Assembly: GCF_025561425.1 (NCBI RefSeq)
Contig: NZ_CP094824.1
Span: 1,922,001-1,986,000, forward strand
Direction: 5' to 3'
Origin: Mammaliicoccus sciuri
Lineage (GTDB): Bacteria > Bacillota > Bacilli > Staphylococcales > Staphylococcaceae
Length of the DNA stretch: 64,000 nucleotides
Shown one piece after another: positions 18,081-33,926 of the stretch. The notes below the pieces were generated by a model. It saw only the letters and a program-made list of their open reading frames with translations. It did not search any database and had not been told where the DNA came from. The translations under genes and the position numbers were made by a program. Every line of letters starts with the position of its first letter. The first letter of the stretch is position 1.

Positions 18081-19676
18081 TTATTTACTTGCTACTAAAT
18101 CTATTCCAAATAACCAAGGAACCATGAACCATACAAATCCGACGATAATTACACAGCTGATTAAGTTTAACCAAAATCCGGTTGTCGCCATTTCTCGTAT
18201 AGTTACTTTGTCTGTACCAAATACAATCGCATTTGGTGGTGTACCGACTGGTAACATAAATGCACAGTTTGCAGCCATTGCTGCTGGAATCATTAACGCT
18301 AGTGGATGCACATGAATACCTACTGCAATTGTAGCTAAAATTGGTAAAATCATTGTAGCTGTTGCAGTATTAGATGTAATTTCTGTTAAGAATAATACTA
18401 ACAGCGTAACAATTCCTATAATTAAGATGATATTCACGCCATCTAATCCTGAAATTTGTTTACCCATCCATTTATCTAATCCACTTTCTGTAATGGCAGA
18501 AGCTACTGCTAAACCACCACCAAATAGCAATAAAATGCCCCATGGTAAATCTTTAGCAATTGACCAATCAAGAATTCTAGCAAATTTGCGTCTTGCTGGA
18601 ATTAAGAAAAGTATAACAGCAATAAACATTGAAATTGTGCCATCTTTAACTAATTCTGTAAAAGGTAATTGTGCTAATAAAAATTCTCTAGATACCCATA
18701 AAAATGCAGCTAAACAGAATAATGTGAATACAACTTTTTCTTCATAAGTCGTCTTACCTAAAGCTTCTAATTCTCTCGTAATGATTGCTTTCCCACCTGG
18801 AAGTTCTTTCATGTCATGTTTAAATACTACGAAATTTAAATATGCCCAAGTTATCGCGAGTATGATAATAACTGTAGGTACACCCATAACCATCCATTGA
18901 CCAAATCCAATTTCTTCTCCGAAAATCTTTTCGTATTGACCTTTCAAAATAATAAGAGGTGGTGTCCCTATTAAAGTACCTAACCCTCCAATTGTACCTG
19001 CATAACCGATACCAAGTACGAGTGATTTTTCAAATTGTGATAAATTGTGACTGTCATTGCCTTCAGCTGTTAATTCATTTACTTCTTTAATAATTGCCAT
19101 ACCGATTGGAATCATAATCATAACGGCTGCTGTGTTTGAAACAAACATCGATAAAGCACCCGTGGCAATCATAAACCCTAATAAAATTCTACCTGTACTC
19201 GTACCAATACTTTTAATAATGACGAGTGCAATTCTTGTATGTAAATTCCATCTTTCCATCGCAACTGCAATAATGAAACCACCTAAGAATAGGAATACAA
19301 TATCATCTCCATATGCACTTGAAACAGTCGCGCTATCCATAATTCCGCCTAACGGGAAAAGGAATAAAGGCATTAAACTTGTTGCTGGAATTGGTATAGC
19401 TTCAGTAATCCACCATACGGCAATCCATAAAGTGGCAGCCATAACGTAGACACCATTTTGACTCAGTCCATCTGCTTTGAAAAATAATAACACAACTAAA
19501 AATAGTAATGGACCTAATATTAAACCGATAAGTTGTGCGGTATTGTATGATTTCAATTCAGGATCTGGTTTATTTTGATTTTTTAACGCATCCGTTGAAA
19601 AGAACTTTAACATTTCTTTCGTACGTCCACTTTCTTTCCAAAGTTGATTCGTAAACTTATTATCATGTTTATTCAT
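18081..19676 (-). CDS. sdcS: Sodium/dicarboxylate symporter, DASS (SLC13) family, SdcS-like
   Basis: A 531-aa polytopic membrane protein. The N-terminal 45 residues are hydrophilic and about 11-12 hydrophobic spans follow. Both Ser-Asn-Thr signatures that bind sodium and the carboxylate are present: FVSNTAAVMIMIPIG (about 173) and TEITSNTATATMILP (about 430). Staphylococcal SdcS imports succinate, fumarate and malate with sodium (family knowledge). A terminator follows the gene; no operon partner. Confidence 0.9.
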   Translation of the reverse strand: MNKHDNKFTNQLWKESGRTKEMLKFFSTDALKNQNKPDPELKSYNTAQLIGLILGPLLFLVVLLFFKADGLSQNGVYVMAATLWIAVWWITEAIPIPATSLMPLFLFPLGGIMDSATVSSAYGDDIVFLFLGGFIIAVAMERWNLHTRIALVIIKSIGTSTGRILLGFMIATGALSMFVSNTAAVMIMIPIGMAIIKEVNELTAEGNDSHNLSQFEKSLVLGIGYAGTIGGLGTLIGTPPLIILKGQYEKIFGEEIGFGQWMVMGVPTVIIILAITWAYLNFVVFKHDMKELPGGKAIITRELEALGKTTYEEKVVFTLFCLAAFLWVSREFLLAQLPFTELVKDGTISMFIAVILFLIPARRKFARILDWSIAKDLPWGILLLFGGGLAVASAITESGLDKWMGKQISGLDGVNIILIIGIVTLLVLFLTEITSNTATATMILPILATIAVGIHVHPLALMIPAAMAANCAFMLPVGTPPNAIVFGTDKVTIREMATTGFWLNLISCVIIVGFVWFMVPWLFGIDLVASK

Positions 19677-19770
19677 AAATTTCGCCCCCTTTAAAAGTGT
19701 ATACGTTTACATTTTAACAAAGGACATGCACAATTCATACAACTTTCTGAATATTCATACTCACATTTTA

Positions 19771-19813
19771 AAAAACTGCTAAATAATTGAATATCAATTA
19801 CTTAGCAGTTTTT
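19771..19813 (-). terminator. Terminator of the pyr operon
   Basis: AAAAACTGCTAA (19771-19782) pairs with TTAGCAGTTTTT (19802-19813). On the minus strand the stem is followed by TTTT. It lies beyond the 87-residue gene, which places that gene inside the pyr transcript. Confidence 0.85.
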
Positions 19814-19831
19814 AGTTTACTTTTCTTCATG

Positions 19832-20095
19832 TTAATCATCAAAGAATCCTTTTTCTTCTAATTCTTTTTTGATACTTTTAAATATGTTTTTGTCGCCTAA
19901 ATCATATCTTCTCTGTCTATTCACGTTTGTGTTATTCGAATAACCAGTACGTTCGTACATATTTTCATCTCTTACTTCATAATGATTAAAGTCAGGTTTC
20001 GCATTAGAATCTTTTTTAAGAAAATCATTAATATGTCCCCATTTTTTTATCTGCTCTTGTTCTTCTGCAGCAGATAATTTATGTTGGCTTTCCAT
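19832..20095 (-). CDS. Uncharacterised 87-residue protein at the end of the pyr operon
   Basis: I do not recognise a domain. The protein is hydrophilic and rich in Asn, Asp, Glu and Lys, with no signal peptide or membrane span. Residues 7-30 look helical, the middle (NHYEVRDENMYERTGYSNN) looks disordered, and the end (IFKSIKKELEEKGFFDD) is a likely amphipathic helix. A very strong ribosome site (AAGGGGGG) precedes the ATG. It starts 25 bases after pyrE, with no terminator between them and one right after, so it should be PyrR-controlled. Confidence 0.7.
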   Translation of the reverse strand: MESQHKLSAAEEQEQIKKWGHINDFLKKDSNAKPDFNHYEVRDENMYERTGYSNNTNVNRQRRYDLGDKNIFKSIKKELEEKGFFDD

Positions 20096-20120
20096 AAAGA
20101 CCCCCCTTATCTTGACTTTA

Positions 20121-20729
20121 TTATAAAGTATCTTTCCAAGCTTTTAAAGTTTTTATATCTTTATTTTCGATATAACCTTCTTTTTCAGCTACTGAAATCA
20201 ACTCATCATAATTAGATAAAGTATAGAATGGAACATCGATTGCTTTGAAAGCTTCTTCTGCTTTGTTAATACCATATGTAAAGATTGCAAATACCCCTAA
20301 TACTTCTGCACCATCTTCAATTAAAGCTTCAACAGCATTAATTGATGAACCACCTGTTGAAATTAAATCTTCAATTACAACTACTTTTTTCCCTTTGCTT
20401 AAAGCACCTTCGATTTGATTACCTTTACCATGACCTTTGCTTTTAGATCTCACATAGCTCATGGGTAATTTTAGTTGATCCGCAACAAATGCTGCATGCG
20501 GAATACCTGCTGTTGCCGTACCAGAAATAATTTCAGCATCTTGAGCATGTTCTTTAATCAATTCAATTAAACCTTGATAAATACTTTCTCTAATTTCAGG
20601 ATATGCTAATGTTACTCTATTATCACAATAAATCGGTGATTTAATACCTGAACTCCATGTATATGGATCGTCAGGTGAAAGTGTTACAGCTTTAATTTCT
20701 AATAATGATTGTGCGATATTTTGAGTCAT
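20121..20729 (-). CDS. pyrE: Orotate phosphoribosyltransferase
   Basis: Makes OMP from orotate and PRPP. The PRPP-binding loop is [14 protein letters not shown] (about 113-126), and [15 protein letters not shown] forms the flexible catalytic loop. The frame extends to 20747, but the ATG at 20729 has GGAAGGA at the right distance and gives 202 aa ([11 protein letters not shown]), the usual length. It starts five bases beyond the pyrF stop. Confidence 0.96.
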   Translation of the reverse strand: MTQNIAQSLLEIKAVTLSPDDPYTWSSGIKSPIYCDNRVTLAYPEIRESIYQGLIELIKEHAQDAEIISGTATAGIPHAAFVADQLKLPMSYVRSKSKGHGKGNQIEGALSKGKKVVVIEDLISTGGSSINAVEALIEDGAEVLGVFAIFTYGINKAEEAFKAIDVPFYTLSNYDELISVAEKEGYIENKDIKTLKAWKDTL

Positions 20730-20734
20730 ATGAA

Positions 20735-21427
20735 TTATCCTTCCCATCTTTGTAATATTTCGTGATATCTTGCTACTGGATCTTCATGTTGCGTAATTGA
20801 ACGACCCACTACTATATGTGTTGAGCCTAATTTTTTAGCATCTTCTGGTGTTGTCACACGTTGTTGATCATGTGTCTTATCAGATTCTAAACGTATACCT
20901 GGTGTTACTTTCAAGAAAGTTTCGCCGATATGTTCTTGAATTAAAGTAGATTCTAATGGTGAACAAACGACACCATCAAGTCCTGATTCATGTGCCATTT
21001 TTGCATAGTGCACGACTGATTCATTGATGGATGATTGAATATTTTGTTCATCTTTCATTTGTTGTTCTGTAGTAGAAGTTAACTGAGTTACAGCTATTAA
21101 CTTAGCATTAAAATTTGTCTCACGTAAGCCTTCAAGTCCAGCAGCCATCATATTTTTACCACCTGCTGCATGTACATTGATTAAGTCGATATTGAGTTTG
21201 CCTAATCCTTTTAATGCCCCTTGAACCGTGTTTGGAATGTCATGTAACTTTAAATCTAAAAAGATATCATGACCTCTTTCTTTAATTCGGTTGATCGTAT
21301 CTGGACCATTTTGCAAATAAAGTTCCATACCTACTTTTACAAATAGGGATTCATTAAATAAATCTAAAAATTGATCAACTTCCTCTAGAGTTGCAAAGTC
21401 TAATGCAATTATTGGTGTATTCTTCAT
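20735..21427 (-). CDS. pyrF: Orotidine 5'-phosphate decarboxylase
   Basis: Final de novo step, OMP to UMP. The catalytic DxKxxD motif is [11 protein letters not shown] (about 60), and the barrel ends with TPGIRLESD and IVVGRSIT, the phosphate-binding loop. The longer frame from 21490 overlaps pyrD; the ATG at 21427 follows AAGGAGTTG and begins [12 protein letters not shown], giving 230 aa, the expected length. It lies one base past the pyrD stop. Confidence 0.96.
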   Translation of the reverse strand: MKNTPIIALDFATLEEVDQFLDLFNESLFVKVGMELYLQNGPDTINRIKERGHDIFLDLKLHDIPNTVQGALKGLGKLNIDLINVHAAGGKNMMAAGLEGLRETNFNAKLIAVTQLTSTTEQQMKDEQNIQSSINESVVHYAKMAHESGLDGVVCSPLESTLIQEHIGETFLKVTPGIRLESDKTHDQQRVTTPEDAKKLGSTHIVVGRSITQHEDPVARYHEILQRWEG

Positions 21428-21428
21428 G

Positions 21429-23110
<1,682 letters not shown>

Positions 23111-23123
23111 TATAATCCCCCCA

Positions 23124-26100
23124 CTACATTTGTTCAGTTCTAAATGTCATACTTTCCACTACATCTGCTAAAGCATTTGCCGTATCAAGTGATGTTAAAC
23201 ATGGTATACCATTTTCTACAGATTCACGTCTAATCTGAAATCCATCTCTTTCGTAGACTTTACCTTTTGTCATTGTATTGACCACAAGTTGTACTTCACC
23301 TTTTTGTATTACAGATAGAAGATCATGTTCGCCGCCTATTTTACCAACCGTATACACTGGGATGTCATGTTCGTTAAAGTATTGTGCCGTACCTTCTGTT
23401 GCAAAAATTCTATAACCAATCTCATGAAATCTCTTAGCGATTGTTAATGCTTCAGCTTTATCTTTATCACTTACAGTGAATAATGCCGTACCTTGATCTT
23501 GTACTTTTAAACCACTTGCTGTTAAACCTTTATACAATGCTTTTTCTAAAGTGCTGTCTTTACCCATTACTTCACCTGTCGATTTCATTTCAGGTCCTAA
23601 TGTGATATCAACATTTTTAAGTTTATTAAAGCTGAATACTGGTGCTTTAACATATACACCTTCTTTATATGGCGCTAAACCACTTTCATATCCTTGTTCT
23701 TTCAACGTGATGCCTGCAATTGCTTTAGTAGCAATCTTCGCCATTGGAATTTCAGTAATTTTACTTAAGAATGGTACAGTACGACTTGCTCTTGGGTTAA
23801 CTTCAAGTACAAATACTTCTCCTTTAGAAAGCACAAACTGAATATTGATAAGTCCTACTATGTTTAAGCCTTTTGCCAATTTCGTAGTGTAATCAACTAA
23901 TAAATCAATTTCTTCATCCGTTAACGTTTGAGGTGGATATACAGCAATTGAATCACCTGAATGGACACCCGCTCTTTCAATGTGTTCCATAATACCTGGA
24001 ATGACAACCGTTTCACCATCTGAAATTGCATCTACTTCAATTTCTTTACCTGTTAAATAACGGTCAATTAATACTGGGTGCTCTGGGCTTGCTTTAACTG
24101 CTTGTTCCATATAATTTCTCAATTCAGGTTCAGCATATACAATTTCCATCGCTCTTCCACCAAGTACATATGAAGGTCTCACAACTACAGGATAACCAAT
24201 TTCATTTGCGTTATCTATCGCTTCTTGAACTGAAGTGGCTGTTTTACCTAATGGTTGTGGTACATCAATTTTTTGTAATAAAGCTTCAAATTCTTTTCTA
24301 TCTTCAGCTCTATTAAGATCTTCAAGCGTCGTACCTAATATTTGAATACCTTTTTGTGAAATTTTATCTGCTAAATTAATTGCTGTTTGTCCACCAAATT
24401 GAACGACTACGCCTTTAGGTTGTTCGTGATTAATGATACTCATCACATCTTCTTCAGTAAGTGGCTCAAAGTATAACTTGTCAGATATTGAGAAGTCTGT
24501 TGAAACAGTTTCAGGGTTATTGTTAATAATGATTGCTTCATAACCCGCTTCTTGTATAGCCCATACAGCATGTACAGTAGCATAATCAAATTCCACACCT
24601 TGTCCAATTCTGATTGGACCTGATCCGAGTACGATGATTTTTTCTTTTTCAGTGACTATAGATTCATTTTCTTCTTCATAAGTACCATAGAAATATGGTG
24701 TTTCTGATTCGAATTCTGCAGCACATGTATCTACTGTTTTGTAAACTGGGTTAATACCATGTTCTTGTCTTAAATCATATATGTCTCGTTCTGATTGTTC
24801 CCATCTATGTGCAATGACTTTATCACTAAAGCCGTATTGTTTTGCCCATAATAATGCATCTAAATCGCCTTTTTTCTCTTTTAAATCGTGTTCAATATCG
24901 ATGATGTGTTTGAATTTATTCAAGAAGAAGTAATCAATTTGTGTTAATTCATGTATTCTCTCAAGTGATGTACCGCGTCTAATGGCTTCACCAATAAAGA
25001 ATAATCTTTCATCATCTTGTGCTTTAATTCTCTCTTCAATGAAATCTAGTTCAAATTCATCGCCATTTGGTAAACCTAAATGATGAACGCCATACTCTAA
25101 TGAACGAATCGCTTTTAATAATGATTCTTCATACGTTCTACCTATTGCCATGACTTCCCCGGTTGCTTTCATTTGTGTACCGAGGTGACGTTCTCCTTTT
25201 TCGAATTTATCAAAAGGAAATCTTGGTATTTTAGAAACAACATAGTCTAATGCTGGTTCGAATGCTGCATAAGATGTACCAGTTACAGGGTTTAACATTT
25301 CATCTAAAGTCATACCAATTGCTATTTTGGCAGCTAACTTCGCAATTGGGTAACCCGTTGCTTTTGAAGCTAATGCTGACGATCTTGATACACGAGGATT
25401 AACTTCTATTATGTAGTAATCTAGTGATTTTGGATCAAGTGCTAATTGTACGTTACATCCGCCTTCAATTTTTAAAGCACGAATAATTTTAAGTGATACA
25501 TCTCTTAACATTTGATATTCTACGTCTGATAATGTTTGACTTGGTGCAACTACAATCGAGTCACCTGTATGAATACCTACTGGATCGATGTTCTCCATGT
25601 TACAAACTACGATGGCATTATCATTCTTGTCTCTCATCACTTCGTATTCAATTTCTTTGTAACCTGCGATGGATTTTTCTAGTAAACATTGAGTTACTGG
25701 GCTGTATTTCAAGCCATTTTGAACAACTTCTCTTAGTTCTTTTTCATCGTGACAAATTCCGCCACCAGTACCACCCATTGTAAACGCAGGTCGCACGATT
25801 AGCGGGTAGCCAATTTCGTTCGCAAAATTTAAAGCACCTTCAATATCATTCACGATATCACTTTCAGGTACTGGTTCATTTAATTCATTCATAAGTGTAC
25901 GGAATAAATCTCTATCTTCAGCTTGTTCGATTGAAGATAGTTGTGTACCTAATAAACGTACGTTATTTTCTTCTAATACACCATTTTCGTGTAATTCAAT
26001 TGCCATGTTCAAACCAGTTTGTCCACCTAAAGTTGGTAACAATGCGTCTGGTTGTTCTTTACGAATAATGCGACTCACAAAGTCTAAAGTTAAAGGTTCA

Positions 26101-26297
26101 ATATATACTGTATCTGCTATTTCAGTGTCCGTCATAATTGTTGCTGGATTAGAGTTTACGAGTATTACACGGTAACCTTCTTCTTTTAGTGCTAAGCATG
26201 CTTGAGTGCCTGCATAATCAAATTCTGCAGCTTGACCTATAATGATTGGGCCAGAACCAATTACTAAGATGGATTTTATATCAGTTTGTTTAGGCAT
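23124..26297 (-). CDS. carB: Carbamoyl phosphate synthase large subunit
   Basis: A 1057-aa enzyme forming carbamoyl phosphate from ammonia, bicarbonate and two ATP. Two homologous halves are visible, each with an ATP-grasp unit and a start motif: [20 protein letters not shown] and [19 protein letters not shown]-terminal MGS-like domain (about 930-1057) binds the allosteric effectors UMP, ornithine or IMP in this family. It overlaps carA by eight bases. Full length and intact. Confidence 0.97.
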   Translation of the reverse strand: MPKQTDIKSILVIGSGPIIIGQAAEFDYAGTQACLALKEEGYRVILVNSNPATIMTDTEIADTVYIEPLTLDFVSRIIRKEQPDALLPTLGGQTGLNMAIELHENGVLEENNVRLLGTQLSSIEQAEDRDLFRTLMNELNEPVPESDIVNDIEGALNFANEIGYPLIVRPAFTMGGTGGGICHDEKELREVVQNGLKYSPVTQCLLEKSIAGYKEIEYEVMRDKNDNAIVVCNMENIDPVGIHTGDSIVVAPSQTLSDVEYQMLRDVSLKIIRALKIEGGCNVQLALDPKSLDYYIIEVNPRVSRSSALASKATGYPIAKLAAKIAIGMTLDEMLNPVTGTSYAAFEPALDYVVSKIPRFPFDKFEKGERHLGTQMKATGEVMAIGRTYEESLLKAIRSLEYGVHHLGLPNGDEFELDFIEERIKAQDDERLFFIGEAIRRGTSLERIHELTQIDYFFLNKFKHIIDIEHDLKEKKGDLDALLWAKQYGFSDKVIAHRWEQSERDIYDLRQEHGINPVYKTVDTCAAEFESETPYFYGTYEEENESIVTEKEKIIVLGSGPIRIGQGVEFDYATVHAVWAIQEAGYEAIIINNNPETVSTDFSISDKLYFEPLTEEDVMSIINHEQPKGVVVQFGGQTAINLADKISQKGIQILGTTLEDLNRAEDRKEFEALLQKIDVPQPLGKTATSVQEAIDNANEIGYPVVVRPSYVLGGRAMEIVYAEPELRNYMEQAVKASPEHPVLIDRYLTGKEIEVDAISDGETVVIPGIMEHIERAGVHSGDSIAVYPPQTLTDEEIDLLVDYTTKLAKGLNIVGLINIQFVLSKGEVFVLEVNPRASRTVPFLSKITEIPMAKIATKAIAGITLKEQGYESGLAPYKEGVYVKAPVFSFNKLKNVDITLGPEMKSTGEVMGKDSTLEKALYKGLTASGLKVQDQGTALFTVSDKDKAEALTIAKRFHEIGYRIFATEGTAQYFNEHDIPVYTVGKIGGEHDLLSVIQKGEVQLVVNTMTKGKVYERDGFQIRRESVENGIPCLTSLDTANALADVVESMTFRTEQM

Positions 26298-27390
26298 TGA
26301 TTGTACGCTCCTTCGCTTTATGTAATTTAATCATTTCAATAAATTCATCGAATAAATAGTTTGAGTCGTGCGGTCCAGGTGATGCTTCTGGATGATATTG
26401 TACTGAAAATGCCGGATATTTTTTATGTCTTAATCCTTCAATTGATTTATCATTTAATGCGATATGCGTCACTTCTAAATCAGTTTGTGCAATAGACGCT
26501 TCATCAATTGCATAACCGTGGTTTTGACTTGTTAAATCTACTTTTCCAGTTTGTAGATTTTGTACTGGATGATTGGCACCTCTATGACCAAATTTCATCT
26601 TATAAGACGTTGCACCTTGAGATAATGCGAACAATTGATGTCCTAAACAAATGCCGAAGAATGGTATTTTGCCGACTAATTGTTTAATTGTTTGAATCGT
26701 TTCTTGCACACTTTCAGGATTTCCTGGTCCATTTGAAACCATTATGCCATCTGGTAAGATATTCAGTATTTCTTCATATGATGTTTGATATGGTACGACT
26801 GTTACGTCACAGCCTCTTCTATTAAGCTCTCTCACGATATTTTCTTTTTTACCGTAATCAATTAATACAACTTTATATCCATCACCTGTTGAAATGTATG
26901 GTCTAACTGATGAAACTTGTTCAACTTCGTCCGTTCTTAACGATTCAGTATTTAAGCGCTGAACAAGACTTTCTATTTCATCAGCATTATCAGTAAATCC
27001 AGCTTTAAGGACACCGAATTTTCTAATTTTACGTGTTAAACTTCTTGTATCAACACCTGAAATACCTGGTATATGATAGAATTTTAACGTTTCATCTAAA
27101 AACTTACTTGATCTAAAGTTACTTGGGTAATCACACGCTTCTCTCACAACAACACCATTTAACGTTGGTGTTAATGATTCAAAGTCATCTCTGTTTATCC
27201 CGTAGTTACCAATAAGCGGGTAAGTAAATGTAATAATTTGTCCAGTATATGATGGGTCGGAAATTGTTTCTTGATAACCTGTCATTGCTGTATTAAAAAC
27301 AATTTCACCAACAGTTAAATCATCTGAACCTAATGCATAACCTTTATATGTTGTAGCATCTTCTAATACTAAGTATCTTTTATTTTTCAT
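26290..27390 (-). CDS. carA: Carbamoyl phosphate synthase small (glutaminase) subunit
   Basis: Supplies ammonia from glutamine. The N-terminal CPSase_sm domain is followed by a class I amidotransferase with the catalytic Cys in [15 protein letters not shown] and the His/Glu pair in [10 protein letters not shown]. The start is set at 27390 ([15 protein letters not shown]) because GGAGGAAG lies six bases upstream and the pyrC stop is just before it; the longer frame to 27426 lies inside pyrC. 366 aa. Confidence 0.96.
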   Translation of the reverse strand: MKNKRYLVLEDATTYKGYALGSDDLTVGEIVFNTAMTGYQETISDPSYTGQIITFTYPLIGNYGINRDDFESLTPTLNGVVVREACDYPSNFRSSKFLDETLKFYHIPGISGVDTRSLTRKIRKFGVLKAGFTDNADEIESLVQRLNTESLRTDEVEQVSSVRPYISTGDGYKVVLIDYGKKENIVRELNRRGCDVTVVPYQTSYEEILNILPDGIMVSNGPGNPESVQETIQTIKQLVGKIPFFGICLGHQLFALSQGATSYKMKFGHRGANHPVQNLQTGKVDLTSQNHGYAIDEASIAQTDLEVTHIALNDKSIEGLRHKKYPAFSVQYHPEASPGPHDSNYLFDEFIEMIKLHKAKERTINA

Positions 27391-27391
27391 C

Positions 27392-30877
<3,486 letters not shown>

Positions 30878-30892
30878 TTCCATTCTCCTATT

Positions 30893-31022
30893 CAAAAAAA
30901 GATCCCTTCACAAGATATGCAAAGGGATCTATGTATACAGTGATACCTATAAAGGTATAGTTATCTCCTGTAACCATATAAGCTCCTTTGCCAGTCTCTC
31001 GTACTGATTTAAAAGGATTTAT
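30893..31022 (-). promoter_or_regulatory. PyrR attenuator between pyrR and pyrP
   Basis: On the minus strand a PyrR-type RNA site (CAGTACGAGAGACTGG, 30991-31006) is followed by a terminator whose arms are AGATCCCTT and AAGGGATCT, then seven T (30893-30930). When UMP-bound PyrR binds the upstream stem, the antiterminator cannot form and transcription stops. The binding loop is more diverged from consensus than the one ahead of pyrR. Confidence 0.85.
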
Positions 31023-31550
31023 TTAATTTAATTTTACTGCTGTTTGTTGGTCGAACTCTTCTAGTTCAACGACAACTGATTCATTAGATGATGTTGGAAC
31101 GTTCTTACCTACATAATCTGCTCTAATCGGAAGCTCTCTATGACCTCTGTCGACTAAAGTTGCTAAACTTATTTTTCGTGGTCTTGCGTGATCTAATATA
31201 GCATCTAATGAAGCTCTAACCGTTCTACCTGTATAAAGGACATCATCTACAATAATGACATGCTTATCGTTAATATCTACATCGATACTAAATGATTTCA
31301 CTTTAATCGTACCTTGCTGATTCTGAACGTCGTCACGATAATGTGTCACATCAATTTCTCCAGTTGGTACTTGAACTTGTTCGATGTCTTGGATTTTCTG
31401 CTCAATTCTGTTCGCAAGAAATACACCTCTTGTCTTTACGCCTAACAAGACAATATCTTTAGTACCTTTGTTCTTTTCAAGTATTTCATGTGACATTCTT
31501 GTTAATGCTCTGTTTACAGCAGCAGCATCCATGATTAACCTCTCAGCCAT
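31023..31550 (-). CDS. pyrR: Bifunctional pyr operon attenuator PyrR / uracil phosphoribosyltransferase
   Basis: A 175-aa RNA-binding regulator. The PRPP-binding loop [16 protein letters not shown] is present, as are the basic residues near the N terminus used for RNA contact in this family. The ATG at 31550 ([12 protein letters not shown]) follows AAGGAG; a TTG two codons earlier is less likely. It is the first gene of the operon, and its own leader carries a PyrR site, so it is autoregulated. Confidence 0.96.
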   Translation of the reverse strand: MAERLIMDAAAVNRALTRMSHEILEKNKGTKDIVLLGVKTRGVFLANRIEQKIQDIEQVQVPTGEIDVTHYRDDVQNQQGTIKVKSFSIDVDINDKHVIIVDDVLYTGRTVRASLDAILDHARPRKISLATLVDRGHRELPIRADYVGKNVPTSSNESVVVELEEFDQQTAVKLN

Positions 31551-31567
31551 ATTCAATCTCCTTCCAC

Positions 31568-31690
31568 AAAAAAATACTCACGTCTTTAGAAGACATGAGT
31601 ATACACTAGTACCATACATAGATGGTCTACACGCTCATATTATGTCTTCTCAGCCTCTCTGGACTGTCTGTTAAAGACGCTTTAATTGTT
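31568..31690 (-). promoter_or_regulatory. PyrR attenuator in the pyrR leader
   Basis: On the minus strand the leader holds ACAGTCCAGAGAGGCTG (31651-31667), an exact match to the PyrR-binding consensus. The terminator is ATACTCATGTCTT paired with AAGACGTGAGTAT and followed by seven T (31568-31602). It lies between the promoter and pyrR. Confidence 0.93.
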
Positions 31691-31696
31691 AAAACA

Positions 31697-31725
31697 ATAA
31701 TATCGTTTTTTTCATATGATGTCAA
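31697..31725 (-). promoter_or_regulatory. SigA promoter of the pyr operon
   Basis: On the minus strand TTGACA (31720-31725) and TATTAT (31697-31702) are separated by 17 bases. This is a near-consensus vegetative promoter directly ahead of the pyrR attenuator leader. Confidence 0.85.
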
Positions 31726-31765
31726 AGTTTAAATAAAATTAAATAAGTATTATTACACGATGTAC

Positions 31766-32689
31766 TTATTTTTTATCTTCGTGATTTCTTAATTTCTCTA
31801 ATAATGTTTCAAAATATTCTGGTAGTGGCGCTTCTTTTTCAATATATTCACCAGTAACTGGATGTTCAAATCCTAATAATCCAGCATGTAAAGCTTGTCC
31901 ACCAATGTTCAATGTCTTCTTCGGTCCATATTTAGGATCCCCTACTAAAGGAAAACCAATATGTTTCATATGCACTCTGATTTGGTGCGTACGACCAGTT
32001 TCTAACTGACATTTAACCAATGTATATTTTTCGAACTTTTCAATTACATTAAAGTGTGTCACAGCTTCTTTACCATCATCCACAATCGCCATTTCTTGAC
32101 GTTCTTTAGGATTTCTACCGATTGGTGCTTCAATTGTTCCAAATTCGTGAGGTATATTACCATGTACAAGTGCTGTATATTCTCTTGTCACAGTTTTATC
32201 AACTAACTGTTCAACTAATCCTCTATGTGCAATATCGTTCTTAGCAATCATTAATAAACCTGATGTATCTTTATCGATACGATGCACAATACCAGGTCTA
32301 ATTTCACCGTTAATACCTGATAAATCTTTAATCACATACATTAATCCGTTTACTAACGTACCTGTATAATGGCCAGGTGCTGGATGCACAACCATGCCTT
32401 TAGGTTTATAAACGACCGCTACATCTTTGTCTTCATAATAAACCTCAATACCTAAATCTTCTGCGACAATATCAACTTCTTCGATTACTTTCTCAGTCAC
32501 AACAATCACATCATTAAGCTTCGTCTTATAATTTGCTTTAATGACTTTACCATTTACTTCAACTAAACCTAATTTAATCCAATCTTGAATTTGATTTCTT
32601 GACCAATCCGGATTCAAATCAGGTAATAATTTATCAATTCTTACACCAATTTCATTTTCTGTCTCTATCTTAAATTCAAATGTATTCAA
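31766..32689 (-). CDS. rluD: 23S rRNA pseudouridine synthase, RluD family
   Basis: A 307-aa enzyme with an N-terminal S4 RNA-binding domain (GVRIDKLLPDLNPDWSRNQIQ, about 15-75) and a catalytic domain with the Asp-containing motif HRIDKDTSGLLMIAKN and RTHQIRVHM. It isomerises uridines in the large-subunit rRNA, probably the helix 69 positions. It overlaps lspA by four bases and lies just upstream of the pyr promoter. Confidence 0.93.
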   Translation of the reverse strand: MNTFEFKIETENEIGVRIDKLLPDLNPDWSRNQIQDWIKLGLVEVNGKVIKANYKTKLNDVIVVTEKVIEEVDIVAEDLGIEVYYEDKDVAVVYKPKGMVVHPAPGHYTGTLVNGLMYVIKDLSGINGEIRPGIVHRIDKDTSGLLMIAKNDIAHRGLVEQLVDKTVTREYTALVHGNIPHEFGTIEAPIGRNPKERQEMAIVDDGKEAVTHFNVIEKFEKYTLVKCQLETGRTHQIRVHMKHIGFPLVGDPKYGPKKTLNIGGQALHAGLLGFEHPVTGEYIEKEAPLPEYFETLLEKLRNHEDKK

Positions 32690-33165
32690 GCTTTTTCCTC
32701 CTTGCCCTCAAATAAAATCACAATTATCAATACAATGACACCTATCGTTAAAGCAGCATCTGCTACATTAAATATCGGGAAATTATAGCTGAAAATATAT
32801 GTATCAACAAAATCAACAACTTCTCCTCTAAACAAACGATCTATAAAGTTACCAATTGACCCTGCAATTAATAAACTTAGTCCAAGTTGAACATCAGGTC
32901 GTCCGTATCCTTCATTCTTAAAGAACATAAATAAAATAACGAGCACGACAATTGTTACGATATAAAATAACCACATTTTCCCTTGTAAAATCCCCCAAGC
33001 AGCACCTTGGTTTCTATGAGATGTAATATATAAAAAATTACTGATAACCTTTATAGACTCACCCACTTCTAAAGATTTAACAATTAAAAATTTAGTAAGT
33101 TGATCAAGCGCGATTAATATAATAATAAAAGTACTCCAAATCGGTACATTGTAACCTTTACGCAT
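32686..33165 (-). CDS. lspA: Lipoprotein signal peptidase (signal peptidase II)
   Basis: A 159-aa inner-membrane aspartic protease that cleaves prolipoproteins after diacylglyceryl transfer. Four membrane helices are visible. Catalytic Asp residues lie in GNFIDRLFRGEVVDF and FNVADAALTIG, with the conserved RNQGAAWG in between. In staphylococci it usually neighbours ileS; here about 7 kb of mobile DNA separates them. Confidence 0.96.
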   Translation of the reverse strand: MRKGYNVPIWSTFIIILIALDQLTKFLIVKSLEVGESIKVISNFLYITSHRNQGAAWGILQGKMWLFYIVTIVVLVILFMFFKNEGYGRPDVQLGLSLLIAGSIGNFIDRLFRGEVVDFVDTYIFSYNFPIFNVADAALTIGVIVLIIVILFEGKEEKA

Positions 33166-33374
33166 CTACTTTCCACTCCAATCTTGATTATTTTACCACA
33201 TAACACGACCTAATTGTTAATATGATCTTTTAAATTACACATCTAATTCAAACACCACATCACATATATTTTCTCGCATAAACAAGAAACTAATAAACAA
33301 AATCAAAACCACCCGTTTAGGTACTGCACCCCTAAAGTTAGAGTAAAAAAACTAACTTTAGGGGGTGTTTTAAT

Positions 33375-33926
33375 ATGACAAAATATAGTGATGAATTTAA
33401 GTTGAAAGTTGTAAGAGATTATCTAGATGGCCATTATGGTTATCGAAAATTAGCTAAAAAATATAATATACCTGATAAAATTATTATACGAACATGGGTA
33501 AAAGCCTTTCAATCATTCGGTGTAGATGGCATTAAAAAGAAACAGAAAAAGACAGTTTATTCTGTTACATTCAAAATAAATGTATTAAACTATATGAAAA
33601 GAACAGGCGATTCCTTCCAAGATACAGCGATTAAATTTGGCCTAAATACCCCATCTATTATTGTGCGATGGAAAAAGATATATGACAAAGAAGGTGTGGA
33701 AGGACTCGAAAAGCCGAAAGGACGACCTCCCATGAAAAAGAAGAAACAGAAGAAATCTAATCAAAACCTATCACGAGAAAAAGAGTTAGAGCTAGAAAAT
33801 GAAAATCTTCGATTAGAGAATGCTTATTTAAAAAAGTTGAACGCTTTTCGAGAGAATCCGAGTGCCTTTCTAGAAAAGCACAAGCAGCAGTGGCATTCGA
33901 ACTCAAAGAAGAAGGATTCAAATTAA
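33375..33926 (+). CDS. IS3-family OrfA, copy 2
   Basis: Identical in sequence to the 183-aa OrfA of copy 1, including both helix-turn-helix units, the coiled coil and the A AAA AAG frameshift site. It could still be made and bind the ends of either copy, acting as a repressor or competitor as OrfA proteins do in this family. Confidence 0.9.
   Translation: MTKYSDEFKLKVVRDYLDGHYGYRKLAKKYNIPDKIIIRTWVKAFQSFGVDGIKKKQKKTVYSVTFKINVLNYMKRTGDSFQDTAIKFGLNTPSIIVRWKKIYDKEGVEGLEKPKGRPPMKKKKQKKSNQNLSREKELELENENLRLENAYLKKLNAFRENPSAFLEKHKQQWHSNSKKKDSN

Noticed and set aside
19057-19449. 130-codon hydrophobic frame opposite the SdcS-type transporter
   Set aside because: Antisense shadow of transmembrane codons, with no start signals.
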